Positions 1-13,207 are shown, counted from the first letter of the stretch. The stretch is DNA of 64,000 bases from Apricaphanius iberus (GCA_028564705.1 JAPXFQ010002811.1:1302001-1366000); one strand, 5' to 3'. Program-made: numbers and translations. The notes: generated by a model not told the origin, from the sequence alone.

Positions 1-129
1 AATAACACTAATGTGTGCATTCTTTATATAAAATTACAAAAAGATGACTGGATGGGGGAAATAATTATTTAAAAATGTCGAGATATTAATATTAACACCA
101 TCAAAAATGCATAAAATATCAAATAACAT

Positions 130-830
130 ATCATCAGACTGTCAGAGAAGTAGTAAGGCAGAAGGGACATTTATGCATATGTTTTGGGACTGCATGCTCT
201 TAAAAAGTTATTGGAGCTCAATCCAATAACTTTGGATTGACCAACAGTCTGTAATGGAAATATAACTTGATTTGAGCAGAAGTTTATTCTTATTAAATGA
301 CACAAATAATTTACAGTTGAATAAATAAAAAAATGCAGGATACTTTAATCAGTTACTTTGCAAAGAAATGTATACGTTTATTCTGGAAGAATGACCCCCC
401 CTTCTTTCAAGATTTTCCTTGAGCAACTGTCTTCATTCTTGCCTTTGGAAAAATTGGCTTTGGAGAAATACAACTCTGGACATCTTTTTCAAGAATTTTT
501 GTGCCGTATACTATTGGGTATGAAGAAAGCACGAACTGATAATATTAAGTGCTGTGTACATGCTGTCCATTTATTGTTATTTAGACTACTCCATTGATAT
601 GCTGACATTATTGCGGCCCCGATTTGTATTTTATTTTCTCTCTCTTCTTTTTTCTGTCATTTTTATTTCCAGAAACATTCATACTTGTTTGTGTTTTGTT
701 GGGTTAGCCCTCTAAGGGTGGGGGATGGGAATAATGCTCAACAGAAAACTGTAAATTGTATGACTGAAAAGCAGTATTTCTGTATGTCATTGGATTGGAA
801 AGATTTTCTTTTGAAATAATAAAATAAAAT
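130..830 (+). mobile_element. Fragment of L1-like LINE, ORF2 C-terminal end
   Basis: Plus-strand translation around 135-235 gives a stretch with the pattern EGTFMHMFWDC, the histidine/cysteine signature that ends ORF2 of fish L1-type LINEs. An open segment at 358-597 (PPSF...LEQL...LPLEKLALE) resembles the downstream part of the same ORF2. Frames are broken by stops and shifts, so this is a dead 5'-truncated copy. An A-rich tract at about 818-830 (aataataaaataaaatag) could be the 3' tail. Family assignment is by remembered motif; exact ends are uncertain. Confidence 0.55.
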
Positions 831-839
831 AGACATATC

Positions 840-1940
840 ATCTTGACAATGGGACATAGACTAAAGCCTGTAAACACATTTTTTTTTTACTTATCCAGAC
901 CTGTAAAAATATTTAAATCAAGTTGCATATGTTTAAAGACCGTATTAGGAAGTTGAAGGTTTTATGGTCAGTTAGGAAAAGATTGAGCATTCGGGCTACA
1001 GTGACATGAAGAATGTTGGGAGTCGCCGAGGTAAGGCTGCCACACCTAAAAGCACCAGACGAACTGTTATGCACAGTAGTGGCAGTATCATGCTCTGAGG
1101 CTGTTTCAGTGTCCATGACATTAGTGAACAAATTAATTATGAATAAAGACATAAGTATTCAACTTCTACCTTACTTCACATTAACAAATACAGTAGATGG
1201 TTTAACTTGGACACAGTTGGACGTTCCAACTGGACACTGATGCTAAACACCCAAATCATACTTCTTATATAGACAAAGCAGGCTAACGCTAAGCTTTTGG
1301 AACCATTTTATCATAAGTACTTGATGTTAAACAAAATTTGATTTAGTCTAATCAGCCAAGAAGAGTGGATAAATGTCCTTTTAGGATTTTGGTGATGCTA
1401 TAGGGTGAGTGATGCTATCCTTAGCTTGCTGTTTAAGCTGAGAAAAAGCTGCAAATAAACAGAGAATCAAACTGTGAGTGACTGTTTGATTGGTTCGCTT
1501 TCTAGTGTCAAAGATTCAGCACATGAAGCCATGAATTCAGATGGAAGTGACTCTGTTACGTAAAGGATTGGAGTGTATGAACGCCAACATGCCCAAAGCC
1601 ATCTGTTTGCATTCCCAATAAATCATTGCTGAAAAAATTAATGCTACCAAGGTTTCGATTCTGAGCTTGACGCTCAGAGTCGCTCTATAAAATCCTGACC
1701 AATCCACAGACTTTTTCACCCCATGAAATGACACAAACATGGTGGACTCATTCTGTTTCTCAGCCTTACCGCCACCGACTGACTCACCCTTTATCAGTTC
1801 AGTTGTGTCGCTGTTAAATCCTACTAGTGCGCCTCCTTTGTGTGCCAAAGATGAGTCATCCTTTTAGATTTCTCATCAGCAACGTTGAAAAGACACACAA
1901 AAGGGGGCCTGCTGCACTTTTCTCCAAACAAAAACGTCAT
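840..1940. other. Intergenic spacer, no gene seen
   Basis: Only short, unrelated open frames occur, without codon or splice support. Part of it near 1500-1850 may be old repeat. It lies downstream of the 3' end of gem. Confidence 0.5.
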
Positions 1941-1946
1941 TTTATT
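1941..1946 (-). terminator. Candidate gem polyadenylation signal
   Basis: TTTATT on the plus strand is AATAAA on the minus strand, about 510 bases downstream of the gem stop codon. It is the first clear canonical hexamer found downstream; a long 3'UTR would be normal for an immediate-early-type gene. Not proven. Confidence 0.4.
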
Positions 1947-2452
1947 TCTTCAAACAATGTTTCAAAGTAGCAGAAGACAACACGTGACCAGCTAATGCAT
2001 AAAACGCTGCATCATAAATAAATAAAAAAGATGTAATTATCACTGAGGTCTAAAAAAATTACATACATATATATCTTATTTTAGTATTTGCCAAAAAGAA
2101 TGAAAACATATGTAAAGGAACATTTATGAAAACAATAAAAAAATCACTTAATTTTCTCAGTTTCCATTAAATGTCTAAAATAGCATATGTCCAATGACAT
2201 GTCCAACACACCACTTTGAAATGACTGCAGTCCACTCTGACTCTTTATAGCATTATGATGACAGCATGTACAGGTATGCTGCAAACCTACACCACCCTCC
2301 GTCGCCGAATGGAGGGTGGATGGTGAACACCACGAGGGCAGAGCCATCCAACTCATAGCTCTTCCAGTAGCAGAGGAAGGTCCGTCTACCTCTGTCCACA
2401 GCTGCTTCTCTGCAGCCTTTAAGCGCATTTCATCTGCTCAGGTGTTGGTGGT

Positions 2453-4213
2453 CTACAGCACCGACAGGTTGTGGCAGGATTTGGATTTGAGCCAGAACGC
2501 CACGCTGGGATTGTTCCTCGCCACCACCTTGTCGAGGAAACGCTTGGCCCTAACGGGAAGGCTCTCTCTGCGCTTGCCGGAGTGTGCGCGCCGGTGCCGT
2601 CTGCTGCTGTCCTCTTTGGAGTCTCGTCGCAGGCGCAGCTGTCTCACGATGCCGTAGAAAGCCTCCCAGACGTTGTGCTGCATGGCCGCCGAGGTCTCGA
2701 TGAATTTGCAGTCAAACACAGCAGCGCAAGCGCGAGCCTCTGCAAAATGAAATAAACGCAAATAATCATTTACTCAAAGACCTTCAGGTGTCTCAGAAGT
2801 TGTAAAAAGAGCTAATTTGGCCAAATACTAATATCCCTTGAAATTTTACATGTGCTGCAAAAACAAAGTAAAGCCTTTTGAAGCTTCTATCATGTTTTCT
2901 CTCAGGGTAACTTTTAACTCCTTCAATCTTCCCATCAACTACCAGCTTCCCTGATTAAGAAAACTATCCCCGCAGCATGATGCTGCCTCCACCATAGGGG
3001 TGTTTTATGTATGCATACTAGTTTCCAACAATCCATTTTGTTCTCATCCGACCAGCAGATTCTTTCAGGTTGTTTCAACTATGGCTGGAGGGAATCGGAA
3101 AGGTCTACTGACGGCTTTCTTACTACTGTATTTTTCACTTAGGCCAGATTTGAGCAGTGGAGAACTAATTGTCCTGTCAACATTTGGAAATAAACTAATT
3201 CCCTTCCCCTTCGTAATTATGTGCTGCATTTAACTGCTCCATCACACAAAATCCCGTCAAAAACTATTTGAAAATCAAAATGTTTGGTTATAAATGGTAA
3301 AAACCTAAACATTTTGAGGCGTCATGTGCATTTTTCCCAGTGGCAACATGTATAATATGTATTCTTACCACTTGTTGACACCTCTCTGCGCCTCACCAGG
3401 TCGCACTTGTTCCCGACCAGGATTATGGGGGTGTGCCGGGCAGGACGAAAGCGACGTAGGGTTATCCGGAGCTCTGAAGCTCGCCGGAAGGATGCCCGGT
3501 CAGTAATAGAGTACAACAGCAGGTAGGCGTCACCTATCTGCATGAAGCGCTCCTGGGTCCACTCATCACCCTTCTGCAAATATATATATATAAAAGAAGA
3601 GTCAAATAAAGGGAGCAGAGTGCAGGGAAGCGTTCAGGGAGGAGGATGGAGAACATGTAGCTCACCTCTGCATCCCACGTATCCAACAGGATGATAGTTG
3701 CAGGATCTCCATCAACTTCAATTTCCCTCTCAGACAATTCATCTGAAAAACAAAACAAAACAAAACACGGGGTTGTTTTAATGTATTATTCCTAGAACAA
3801 CAATTTTTAAAAGTTTATATTGTTGTACAATTAAATAGTAATTTCAAACATGCCATACCTCCACACAGCTCGCAGTCATCGCTGTCCATGCTGTCCGCTG
3901 CGCCGGCGAAGATGCTTGCAAACGCCGTCTTCCCGACCCCGCTGCCCCCCAGCAGCACCACCCTGTACGGGCCCACGGGCTCCACCGCGCCCCCGGCCGA
4001 GTCCACGGAGATAACCGAGTCCGAAGACGACCAGCTCCCGCGGCTTCCGTCCGACTCACCGGCGGAACTGGCGCAGGACTTGGAGCGGGAGATGCACGCC
4101 GGGACCCGGGCAAGGAGGCCGTCCGAGATCAGGTGGCTGCCCGGGTCGCAGATGCTCCAGCGGTGGAGCTCCGTCTGAAGGCGGAGGCTGTGCCGCCGCA
4201 CGCTGGACAACAT
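2453..4213 (-). CDS. gem: GTP-binding protein GEM (RGK-family small GTPase)
   Basis: Four coding exons on the minus strand: 4213-3859, 3742-3666, 3573-3369 and 2739-2453. All junctions keep phase and give 307 residues (human GEM is about 296). The order is an N-terminal extension with an RWSI-type segment, P-loop GGSGVGKT (about 89-96), DTWD in place of the usual DxxG (139-142, an RGK hallmark), NKCD (199-202), ETSA (227-230), and a basic tail ending KSKSCHNLSVL without a CAAX box. RGK proteins inhibit voltage-gated calcium channels through their beta subunits and modulate Rho-kinase signalling at membrane and cytoskeleton. GEM is preferred over RRAD, REM1 and REM2 because of DSMDSD after the P-loop, ATIILLD and GDAYL.YSITDRASF, and because rad54b follows, as in human. 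Start: first Met of exon 1, in good alignment with the family N-terminus. A TATA box lies about 330 bases upstream. Confidence 0.88.
2905..3230 (-). mobile_element. Tc1-like transposon fragment in gem intron 3
   Basis: The plus strand carries the typical reverse-complement of a Tc1 transposase region: a GCAGCATGATGCTGCC block, then CATCCGACCAG, then a degenerate block resembling the transposase centre. No open frame survives. It lies between gem exons 3 and 4. Ends are approximate. Confidence 0.5.
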
Positions 4214-4541
4214 GGTGCTAATGTGCGGGTGAAGTGTTGCAACCTCTGAATGCTGTTCAAAACCTCTTTATTATTCGGACAAACACACCGAAAAATTAAG
4301 AGTTTTATAAAAGCGTCAGCTTCACTGGATAGGACATTAAATGACCGGTGTTTTTCTTCATCATCCCAGCAGAAACCTCAGCAGAGCAGGTTCAAAAACT
4401 GATCATTTACCAAGCAGAGAGGGAAAGTAAAACACGGAGTTGAAGTTTTGCGAAAATCCCCGAGCGACTTGTCCAGCGGGTGTCTTGTTGCTGTGTCCTC
4501 TGTCTCAGTAATCTTCAGCTCTGATGGGGTTTCCCTGCAGC

Positions 4542-4550
4542 CTTTATATA
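4542..4550 (-). promoter_or_regulatory. TATA box of gem
   Basis: The minus strand reads TATATAAAG here, flanked by GC-richer sequence, about 330 bases upstream of the gem ATG. Transcription would start near 4515. A strong TATA box fits an inducible immediate-early gene, as GEM is known to be in mammals. The 5'UTR between 4515 and 4214 may contain a small intron; this could not be settled. Confidence 0.65.
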
Positions 4551-4789
4551 GGGAGCGGAGCGGAGCATTACTGTTTTGGTTCATGTCCACATGGCAGAGA
4601 CAGCAGCTTCATCTCAGTTAGTTTTCCTCCCCAACACCAGATAGTGGAATCCAAGTCTTCAACAATCCAGCTCTGCAACAGTCCTCTCATTACATCATGT
4701 ACACATATTATTTAAATGTAAAACTAGATCGGTTAGTAAATGGAAGATTAAACACTATTATCCACTGTTTACAGGTGAATCGTAATAAT

Positions 4790-5042
4790 TTGGGATGCAA
4801 CGATAACACTTTTTTTTTAAACCAATACTTTTATTTTCTTCTCTGTTTGTTACAAGCATTCCATGTTAAAAATTACAAAAATGACTGCAAAACAAAAATT
4901 TTAAGTGAAAACCCCAAATTTTCTGTGAAATCATTGTAGAGTTTCCATATTTTGAGTATCGGTTCATGGTGTTGGTTAACATTAACCGATACGAGTGCAT
5001 TAGAACGGTATCGGCCCTGATACCAGTATCGGTGCATCCCTA
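4790..5042. mobile_element. hAT-like MITE (253 bp) with 8-bp target duplication
   Basis: The left end TTGGGATGCAACGATA and the right end TATCGGTGCATCCCTA are imperfect inverted repeats. The 8-mer GTAATAAT abuts both ends (4782-4789 and 5043-5050). An 8-bp duplication is the hAT hallmark. The internal TATCGG motifs match the copy at 18235-18554. Confidence 0.8.
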
Positions 5043-5149
5043 GTAATAATCCCTGAACGCAAAAAGGGAAATGAAGACATTGGTTCCCTCTAAGCTTCAC
5101 CATTAACTCATGACAGATACGACAAAAACAGACTGTTTGCATGAAAGAA

Positions 5150-5410
5150 AGGATAAAAAAGGGATGGATGGACAGGTTATAAACAACTAGAAAGATAAAC
5201 AAAGGGGTGAATGAAAGGATGCATAAGCATTGTTGGATGGATGGGAATGTTGGTTTGTTAGAGGGCTGGATGGACAGACAGATGGCTGAACAGATGAATG
5301 AAATGGACAGATTAAAGAATAGACAGATTGATAGATTGATAAACAAAAAGGATGGATAGAAGCATGGACAAATGGATGGACTGCTACAGTAATCGATGCA
5401 TGAACATATA
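5150..5410. repeat. Degenerate GGAT/GATG tetranucleotide repeat
   Basis: Repeated GGATGGAT, GACAGA and GATTGATA units with many substitutions form an old, interrupted microsatellite. It creates a long but meaningless minus-strand open frame rich in Ser, Ile, Cys and Phe. Confidence 0.7.
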
Positions 5411-8109
5411 CACAAATAGATGACTGGATTTATAATTTTTAGACTTCAGAGCCACTGACATGGTTTGCTCATTATCAACACCAGTGAAAAAAAATCTAGC
5501 TCTGTACGAAAAATAAAATTTTAATTTATGTAATTTAAAAGTGTCTAATTTAATAACGCAAATGTCTGGAAGGTATGAGTGTTTATCAGCGAGTTCCTAC
5601 AGGACATCAGTGTGTTTATACCTTTTTTGAAAAACTTTTCTTTTTATTTCCTATGCTGACCCTGGAGAGATGATCTTCAATTTTTCTATATTATTTTTTT
5701 ATTTGTATACACAGCAGATGAACAATAAAGCTTGACTTGATGGTGTGTTAAAACGCCACAACTGGGCTTTTCCTACACTGATAAGTCTGAAATAGTGCTA
5801 AATGAGATGAAGATTAGAAAAAAATGAGTGGCTGTATTACTATTGAAATAAGCTATGAAACCATCAGGAGGTGCACTTCATGAGAGTACATTAATTAGTT
5901 CCTTTTTTTGCACATATTGAATCTTTTTCACTTAAATGGAGGCTGCCTGTAGAAAAGAGTGCAGCACAAATAAAATTTCCACTGCTGTTATTTGTATGAA
6001 GATCCTTGATAAAAAGCAGATCGAGGCAGATAAAGAAAAAGGTCCTTGGCATTACTCGTCTGTCCTCGTCTCAACTCAAAGTCTCTGAAAAACAGTCCTC
6101 ACGACGTCTTGTCAAACATCGCCTTCCTTCCCTGCGTGATTGAATAAAAATGTCAGCACACATAAAACAAACATTAGGCTGCTTCCAGCACTTTGTTTAC
6201 CCTGCAGACATTTTGACAGCTGCTGTGTCAGAAATCGAAGTCTCTGTGCGTCTGTGATGCAGTGGTTGGGCAGCAAAAGGGACAAACCACAAGCGTTGTG
6301 CTCTCCACCAGCTCACTGACACGCTCACCCCCCGGTGGCACGTGTCAACAGGAGAACAGCAAGCAGAGGATTACCTGACTTGGAGGGAGAAAAAAAAGAA
6401 CTAAATAAAGCAAAGCAGATGAACAGATTATAGATCGTTTAAAAACTTCAGCACAAAATCCCTGCTGGGATACACCGAACGACCCAAAGATGTTTAGAAG
6501 TATAACCTTTATCCGTAAAGTCCCTACTGTCCATCAATGAGAGCTGATTACGGGTTGGTTTTCTTTTTTTAAACCTCTTCTTACACTACAGCAATTAAAA
6601 ACATATTTTAAGGATCTTTCCTCAACTTTGGAGAACACAAAGAACAAATGCAAACATGTTTTTAGCAAGCATTCAGTAATTTTTTAAACTAAAGTTACAT
6701 TTAGCATGAGTTTTGCTGATTAAGAAAAGAATGTATTTGCTTTGATTAGGATAAATTCGCCACCTGATGTGCTTGCAGATAAAGCTCACAAAAAAAAGAA
6801 AAGATCAGAGAATCATGATTTAATTATTCAAATCCGAATCTCCTGCTTTGACAACCTATAGAACCACAATAAGCCACTATGTTGATATTTTATAAAATGT
6901 TTTTAAAACATTCTTTGGAGCTTTTGATTAAATGACTCTCAACATGACAGAAAAGATGTGAAAGTGCACATTGTTCTGTTCACAGCTGCTCTACAGCGCT
7001 GTGTAGGAGTTCCTCAGAGAGATGATAGTAATCCATCTCAGCTTCCAACTCCTAGCAGATCATTAACAGACGTTACAACACAAACTAACTTTGGGAACAA
7101 GAAATTATTTGCAAATCCTACTTTTTCCTTTAGCGTTCTCCGTGTTGAAGCATGAAAACAAGAGACGTTTTTACATGTTTAAAAAGTCAATTTATTCAAT
7201 CGGAACATTTTCTGGTTTAAATAAAAGGATCTTTCAGCCTACGCAGCAGCAGTCTTACAGTGAGCAGCGATAAGGCCCAGTGGTGAAACACTTGAGGTGT
7301 GGCTCCAGGCTGATAACACAGTTTGATGCCAAAGAATTGGGCTTCAAACAGGGCAGCTGATTTATTGCGATAGGAACTATTTCTTGCGTCTTATCTTTCA
7401 ACAATAACATCTTTGCAGAGTTTGCAGCGAACATTTCTCTCTGAGATCTACTGGCTGCATCCTTATAACAAGAAGCTGCACTGCAATAAACCAGCCGGTA
7501 TTTTGTGAATGATGGACACGTCCCATTAGCTCATAAACATGTGATTCTCAATCTGCAGGAGGGGAGGGTTATTACAGAAACTGAAGGATTATTCAGCTTT
7601 TTCCCCCCACTGTTTTTTTTTTTTTTTCGAGGCTTACGCGACCTCTTCTGTGTGACCTGCTGCTGTGTATTACAGCTCTGATCTGTTCTGCTTGACAGAT
7701 GACCAGACAACATTAAAATCCCCGCTAAGTGCTGGAGGGAAACCAGGGTCGGGAGAAGGGAGGAGCGCTCTGGCCGGCTACAGATTGGCAGGGTGATGTT
7801 GATGGCTATAGATGAATGCTGAGTGAGAGTTGACCTCTTTCTTTCTACTCTGATTTGAGGTTGAATAAATACTTAACTGAAAACAAGTAACCAAGAGTTT
7901 GACTTCTTTTTCCGTCACAAAGCTGTTTTTCTCAGAACTGGTTCATTTATGATCAACCAATAGTCCGCCTCTTGCTCTGAAAGCTGCAGACACTTGGTTT
8001 AGTCTGAAAGCAGGTGCAACCTGTGAAGAACAAGGTCATGTTTCTGTCTCCAGGTTGTCCCTGAAAGAAGCAGTTTCATTATTCTTTGTTCAGACGTTCA
8101 ATCAAAACT

Positions 8110-9000
8110 TAAAGGGAACGTTTGTTTTGCTTTTCAACCTGGACCTTATTTTTTAGCATCAATTACTTTCATTTTCTTACCCAGACAAGTTTGGAGTCAC
8201 TTGGAGTTCTTTGGGAGAAGTTTATATCCAGTGGTGATCAGCGTATATCCATATAATGGAAGTCAATCAGGGCAGGAGATTTGCTGCCTTTAATAAGGCA
8301 TTATCTGCCTAAAAACCATTTAATTTAACCATGTTTTGGTATGAATAGTTAGGGATATTCCCCTGTGAGTTCAGAACATCTCGGAGGTGCTAACGTATTA
8401 GCTTCTGGGGTTTTTACAGGCTTTTAATCCAACCGATTCCAACTTACTCCAACATGTGATTTCAATGACGTTTCAGCGTCCATTATTACAGTTGTAGTCT
8501 GTGTAGGTTGGGAAAGGGAACCTGTGGAAGCTAAACTTAATCCAATTGGTCATTCGGTTAGTGCAATTTAGAAACATGCAAGCGCGAACCATGCTGATAT
8601 CTGCAGTAGCAAATTCTGTCCAGCCGACAGCCGTAGAGCACAGAGTGAAAGTCCTGCTCAGACTGGGATGGAGCAGAGCAGTGACGTAATCGTGCGGTAG
8701 TGTAGTTGGATTATAGCCTGTAAATCACCCTGGAACAGAACAAATAAACATTTCCGAAACGTTCTGAACTCTTGAGGGGAGTAGTGCTAATAATTAATAA
8801 CATAACATTGATTAAACGAAGGAATTTTGGGGCAGATCAAAAATACTCCTGCTCTGGTTGACTCCCATTACATGGATATAGTACGCTGATCGCAACTGGA
8901 TATAAACTTCTCTCAAACGGCTCCAAGTGGGTCCAAACTTTTCTGAGTGAGTAAATGAAAGTAATACTTGCTAAAAATAAGGTCCAGCTTAAAAAAACCA
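8110..9000. mobile_element. MITE with long terminal inverted repeats (~150 bp)
   Basis: The segment 8140-8290 is matched, in reverse complement, by 8845-8990. Shared landmarks are TGGACCTTATTTTT, AGAAGTTTATATCCAG and ATCAGCGTA. The left end begins near TTAAAGGGAACG, so a TTAA target is possible, but the right-hand TTAA is not clear. No transposase frame lies inside. A partial copy is joined to another repeat at 30075-30580. Confidence 0.7.
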
Positions 9001-9186
9001 AAAAAAAACCACTTCTCCTCTAAAGGCAACTTGTTTCGGCAATTTCGGCCACTGAGATTGAATCCATGTTTCCTGATAATGCTCATTCAGACTTCAGATG
9101 AATATTGTCTGCTCTTTGATAAAAAACAACCAAAAACAATGTTAGCACCAATGTACAGAAGATCCCATAAGAGGGTTTAACTATGG

Positions 9187-9335
9187 ATCCTGGGATGGAT
9201 GGATAAATAGGATAGATGAAAAGATGGATGACAAACTGAACAGACACATGATGGATTGGATGACAGATGAACAGATGGACTACTATACAGAGGGATAGAT
9301 GGATGAGCAAAAGGATGGATAGAAATAGACTGATG
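9187..9335. repeat. Degenerate GATG/GGAT repeat
   Basis: Interrupted GGATGGATGGAT, GATAGATG and GATGACAGATG units, the same class of tetranucleotide sequence as at 5150-5410. Confidence 0.65.
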
Positions 9336-12300
9336 ATAAATTGGTGGAAAAAATGTGATCAAAGTCCGTATTTTTCCAGAATTAGCAGGAATACTGTGAA
9401 CCTTAGGCACTTTTAATGTGTTGCTTACTTTGAAGCAAATCATCTTGGAAAAGCAAACCTCTAATGAATGTTTGTTGCTTCTGAATTTTATAATTCAGTT
9501 CTATTTTATTTTTATTTTTAAACAACATGCTGTAGGACCCTGTCATTGCAAAGGTGGCAGTTCTAACTGGAAAGAACAAAAACATTTAAGGTCAAAATGT
9601 AACTTTAACTCCAGATTTTATTACTTCTCTTCAAAGCTACAAATTATTTTTAGATCAGCAGAGGAGAGAAAATTATTTACTAAAGGGTCAGTAAAGGCTA
9701 ATCAATGTCTATTGGATTCCAGCGTCTATCACAGAGGACAGTCTGCTTTTATTACAAGGGTGAAATATTAGATATTGATTTCAGTGTATAGTCGAGTCAA
9801 CAATTAAGTAAGATTAGTCCAGTGTGCCATCAGACATGACATTCATTTTAAGCAATTTATGAACCCCACTTCCCAGAGCTGGACCACTTTAACTTTACCA
9901 GTTCCCAGTCTAATAATGATATTAAGTATGACATCAATGAGGGTTGATAAGAGTTTTGTGGCCAGACTTGGATCATACAGAGTAAACTTCCAATCTGTCT
10001 CCATCAACACAGCGTTGAGCCTCTCTAAACATCCAGATGTAAGAAATCTAGTGGTCCACTCCATACAGCCATTCTCTGATCCGTCGAGCTCCAGTTCGGA
10101 TAATGGGGGGGTTGTGTGTGTGTGTGGCACAACAGCGCGGGGGCTTTACATAGATTCAGATTCCAGCCCAGCAGCACATGGCCTCTGTGACCACCAGAGA
10201 CGCAATGTAAATCAATATCCTGCTCTTCAACGAGGGACACTCATCAATGCGGCACGTGTCTGATAACGCAGCCTTCAAACCCAAACGTTCGCCAGTGGTG
10301 AGCGGCATCTTGTGCTGGCAAAGCCAAGCAAGGTCAGTGGTTAAAAGTAAGTTGCTTGGTGATGGTTGCTATGCCACCAACGATTTCAAGCAAATATTTT
10401 GATCCTGAAAGCCTTGAATCAATTCTTATAGAAACCTGGAGAAAAACTTTCATCCTGAGATTTCATGTGGCAGCAGCTTTTTAATATTTACACCTTCAAC
10501 AACTTCCCTGGCAAGAATAGTTTGATTTAAACTCATAATTTGAGCACCGCAGGTCAACATAGTAACAATTAGAGCTGAACTATAATCATTTTTGAATTAT
10601 TTGGATGGAAGAACAAGAGACAAAAAACATGAAAGGCGAAAAAACAGTTTCTGAAATAGCAAAATGTCTGCATCTAAGAAAAAAGGGAAGGTTTCTGGTT
10701 GTCTCCAAAATAAGTTCTCATTACGGAGGATCCCAGTTATTAGACTGAGTCTTATTTAATTCAGGATATCTGTTGTTGATGTGATATCTGTGTGAGTTTT
10801 GCACCAAATAGTTTGTTAAACCATACTCCTCATTTTAATGTGCCCAGCTTGAAAATTTGAATTAAAAGCAATGGCCATTATCTTGCCCAATGAGTAGGTT
10901 AAATAGTTTTTCCCACCCTGCATAAGAAAATCCACTAAAACTCCAAAGAGAGACAGTATTGGCTGCTGCAGATTCTTGTCTGCCTGTAACATCTGCTCAT
11001 GATCTGCTCCTCTTATTGTTCCCGGATATCCCCAGCTAATAATATATTTTGCAACATTTAAAACAAAACACAAAGTTTAAGAAGCAGCCGAATAGCTTGA
11101 TTTAAAAGGTTTGCAAGCAGACGCCTGACTGGAACAGGTTGTGAAAACATGCGGGTGTCAAACTGGCCCTCACCAAACTACTCTGCTTGGAAGCATCATT
11201 AGGAGAAAGATACATTTTTTTGATGACTGTATCTCTACGTAGACATCGACATGTGTTTAGAAACAAATGATAGAGCTTTGTGTGTTAGATGTGACTCATC
11301 AAGCTATAAGAGCTTTCTTCACAGAGTCAGAAGAGCAGTGTATTAGGGCCAACCTGCAGGTTGTGGTAAAAATATCTGATCATGTCAAGAAGTACTGAGA
11401 GGAGCGACTGTCGCATCAGGAATGTCATTAGTAGGCGAGGTAACTGCTAATGAAATACAGGTTGATACTTTAAAAACTACTAAGGATACAGGTGGAAATT
11501 ACTTTGTTGAAATTTTGGATGAGAATTCAATATTAGTGAATGACTTTTCCTAAATGACTGGGTGAAGAGTTCGAGATTAAGCAAGAAATCGAAAAGTTTT
11601 CTCTGTATTGAAGCTCGATGATCAATAGGTTAAATAAAAAATGTGAAAAAAACTTTTACTTCCTCATATTGATCAAATTAATCAAAACCTAGAACTTTGA
11701 TCATTTATGGTCTATGAAGTATTTTGATTTTAACAAATGTTAAGAGTGCATATATTAGGATGATCGTTTAATTCCTTAATTTTCAGTATGAGTTGATACA
11801 AATGTCCTTCTAAAATAAATAAATAATAATAATAATAAAAATCAGCAGGTCAGACCTAAAAAGAAATTTGGAAATTGGTATTGGTAAAGCCTCATTTGCG
11901 TATCTCCAATAATAACCCATACCGAGGCATATCTCTCATTACTCTGTCAGAAATAGGGGAACATTTCTGTGGCCCAAGGTAAAAAAACAACAGTCCAAGG
12001 ACAAATATTGGACCTCAGGGTAACCATGTGTACTTTTTTCATTTCAGAAAAGTACATACATATTCTCACAGTGTAAAAAATTATATTTTGTAATTTCCGG
12101 CACTTTTTCACAAAAAAAGACATCCATTACCAAATTTTATGTAAATAGGCTAAATAGCTACCCACCGTTAATGGTACAAAATGGTGCCTTTGAAGGTATC
12201 CCCCCCAGTGACAAGACACCTAAAAGTACAGTTCTGCACTTTGGTTTATGACTGCGTATGGAGCTTGCACAGGAAACAATGAAACCTATTCACATAAAAT

Positions 12301-13083
12301 TATGACGTGGATGTATCATCTGCATCCTAGAAGAAATTGCTAGCAAGGTGACCCCAAATGAGCAGGTGAAACATCAACAAATCTACAACTAAAAGTGTCT
12401 TTTTTCATAAAGGAAAAATGTACCATCCCAGAGACCCATTTATTTTAAAAGCCAGTTGCCTAACAAATCCCACAGTCGACCATTATAAATGATAATCACC
12501 ACCTTTGCATGGGGATACGCATTGTCCAGGAGATCGGTCAATTTGGCATACCTGAATAAACATAATCGTACATGTCTCCAGGGTGCGTGGACACAGACAC
12601 CCTGCATGCTGTAACTCCCACGCAGCAGCTTTGTGTTGAAGGGCATGAACAGACCAGCATTATCCACAATAACAGCCTAAACAGAATGCACGATGGCACA
12701 CATTTGAAAGACACCAGATTCACTCAATGCTAATGTGTGTGGTCATTGCATAACAAAGAGAAAAACAATTAAAGTGGACTTCACTGCCATTCGGGGGCCC
12801 ATAGTTCCCAGATGACACAGTTCAGAGCTATAAACTAGCCCTCCATGCCAGCTGCAGATATATAAGCCATAAAACATAGCAGTGAAGCTGTAAATATTCC
12901 TGTAGATGGACCCAAGGAAAAGTCGCTTGCATCTTATCTACGGATGAGACATAAAACACACCTTGTACACAAACCCTGCTGCAATTAGACGCACCCTTTT
13001 CATATTATTTTGTCCCCAGCAAGAAATGTTTTCTTCTAATCGATGAATCAACTGTTAACAAGTTTTTTTTTTTAAAGAAATAA

Positions 13084-13089
13084 TTTATT
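13084..13089 (-). terminator. Candidate rad54b polyadenylation signal
   Basis: AATAAA on the minus strand, about 120 bases past the rad54b stop codon at 13208. It is the nearest canonical hexamer and gives a short 3'UTR. Confidence 0.6.
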
Positions 13090-13207
13090 TTATGAATTAT
13101 AACAGTAAGTTACTTGAATCTAAACCAGTTTAGAAGTTTATACAGTAAATACAACACTACTGGAAGCGATAAGGGTGTGTATATCTGTGTGCAGACAGGT
13201 CATGTGT

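Larger units (their letters stand above)
5051..13083. other. Intergenic region between gem promoter and rad54b 3' end
   Basis: No conserved protein-coding exon was recognised over 8 kb. It contains degenerate GATG/GGAT tetranucleotide runs, a long-TIR MITE near 8.1-9.0 kb and scattered low-complexity AT sequence. Because it lies upstream of gem it may hold enhancers, but nothing specific can be pointed to. Confidence 0.6.

Noticed and set aside
4873..5415. 180-codon minus-strand frame rich in Ser, Ile, Cys and Phe
   Set aside because: Generated by the degenerate GGAT/GATG repeat and an adjacent MITE; not protein-like.
9859..10263. Plus-strand open frame of 134 codons
   Set aside because: No recognisable domain, no splice partners, and an overlapping minus-strand frame of similar length; looks like chance in intergenic DNA.
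12440..12723. Minus-strand frames with splice-like borders (acceptor near 12685, donor near 12550)
   Set aside because: The short translated segment matches no family I know and no flanking exons were found, so it is not supported as a gene; could be a degraded transposase.
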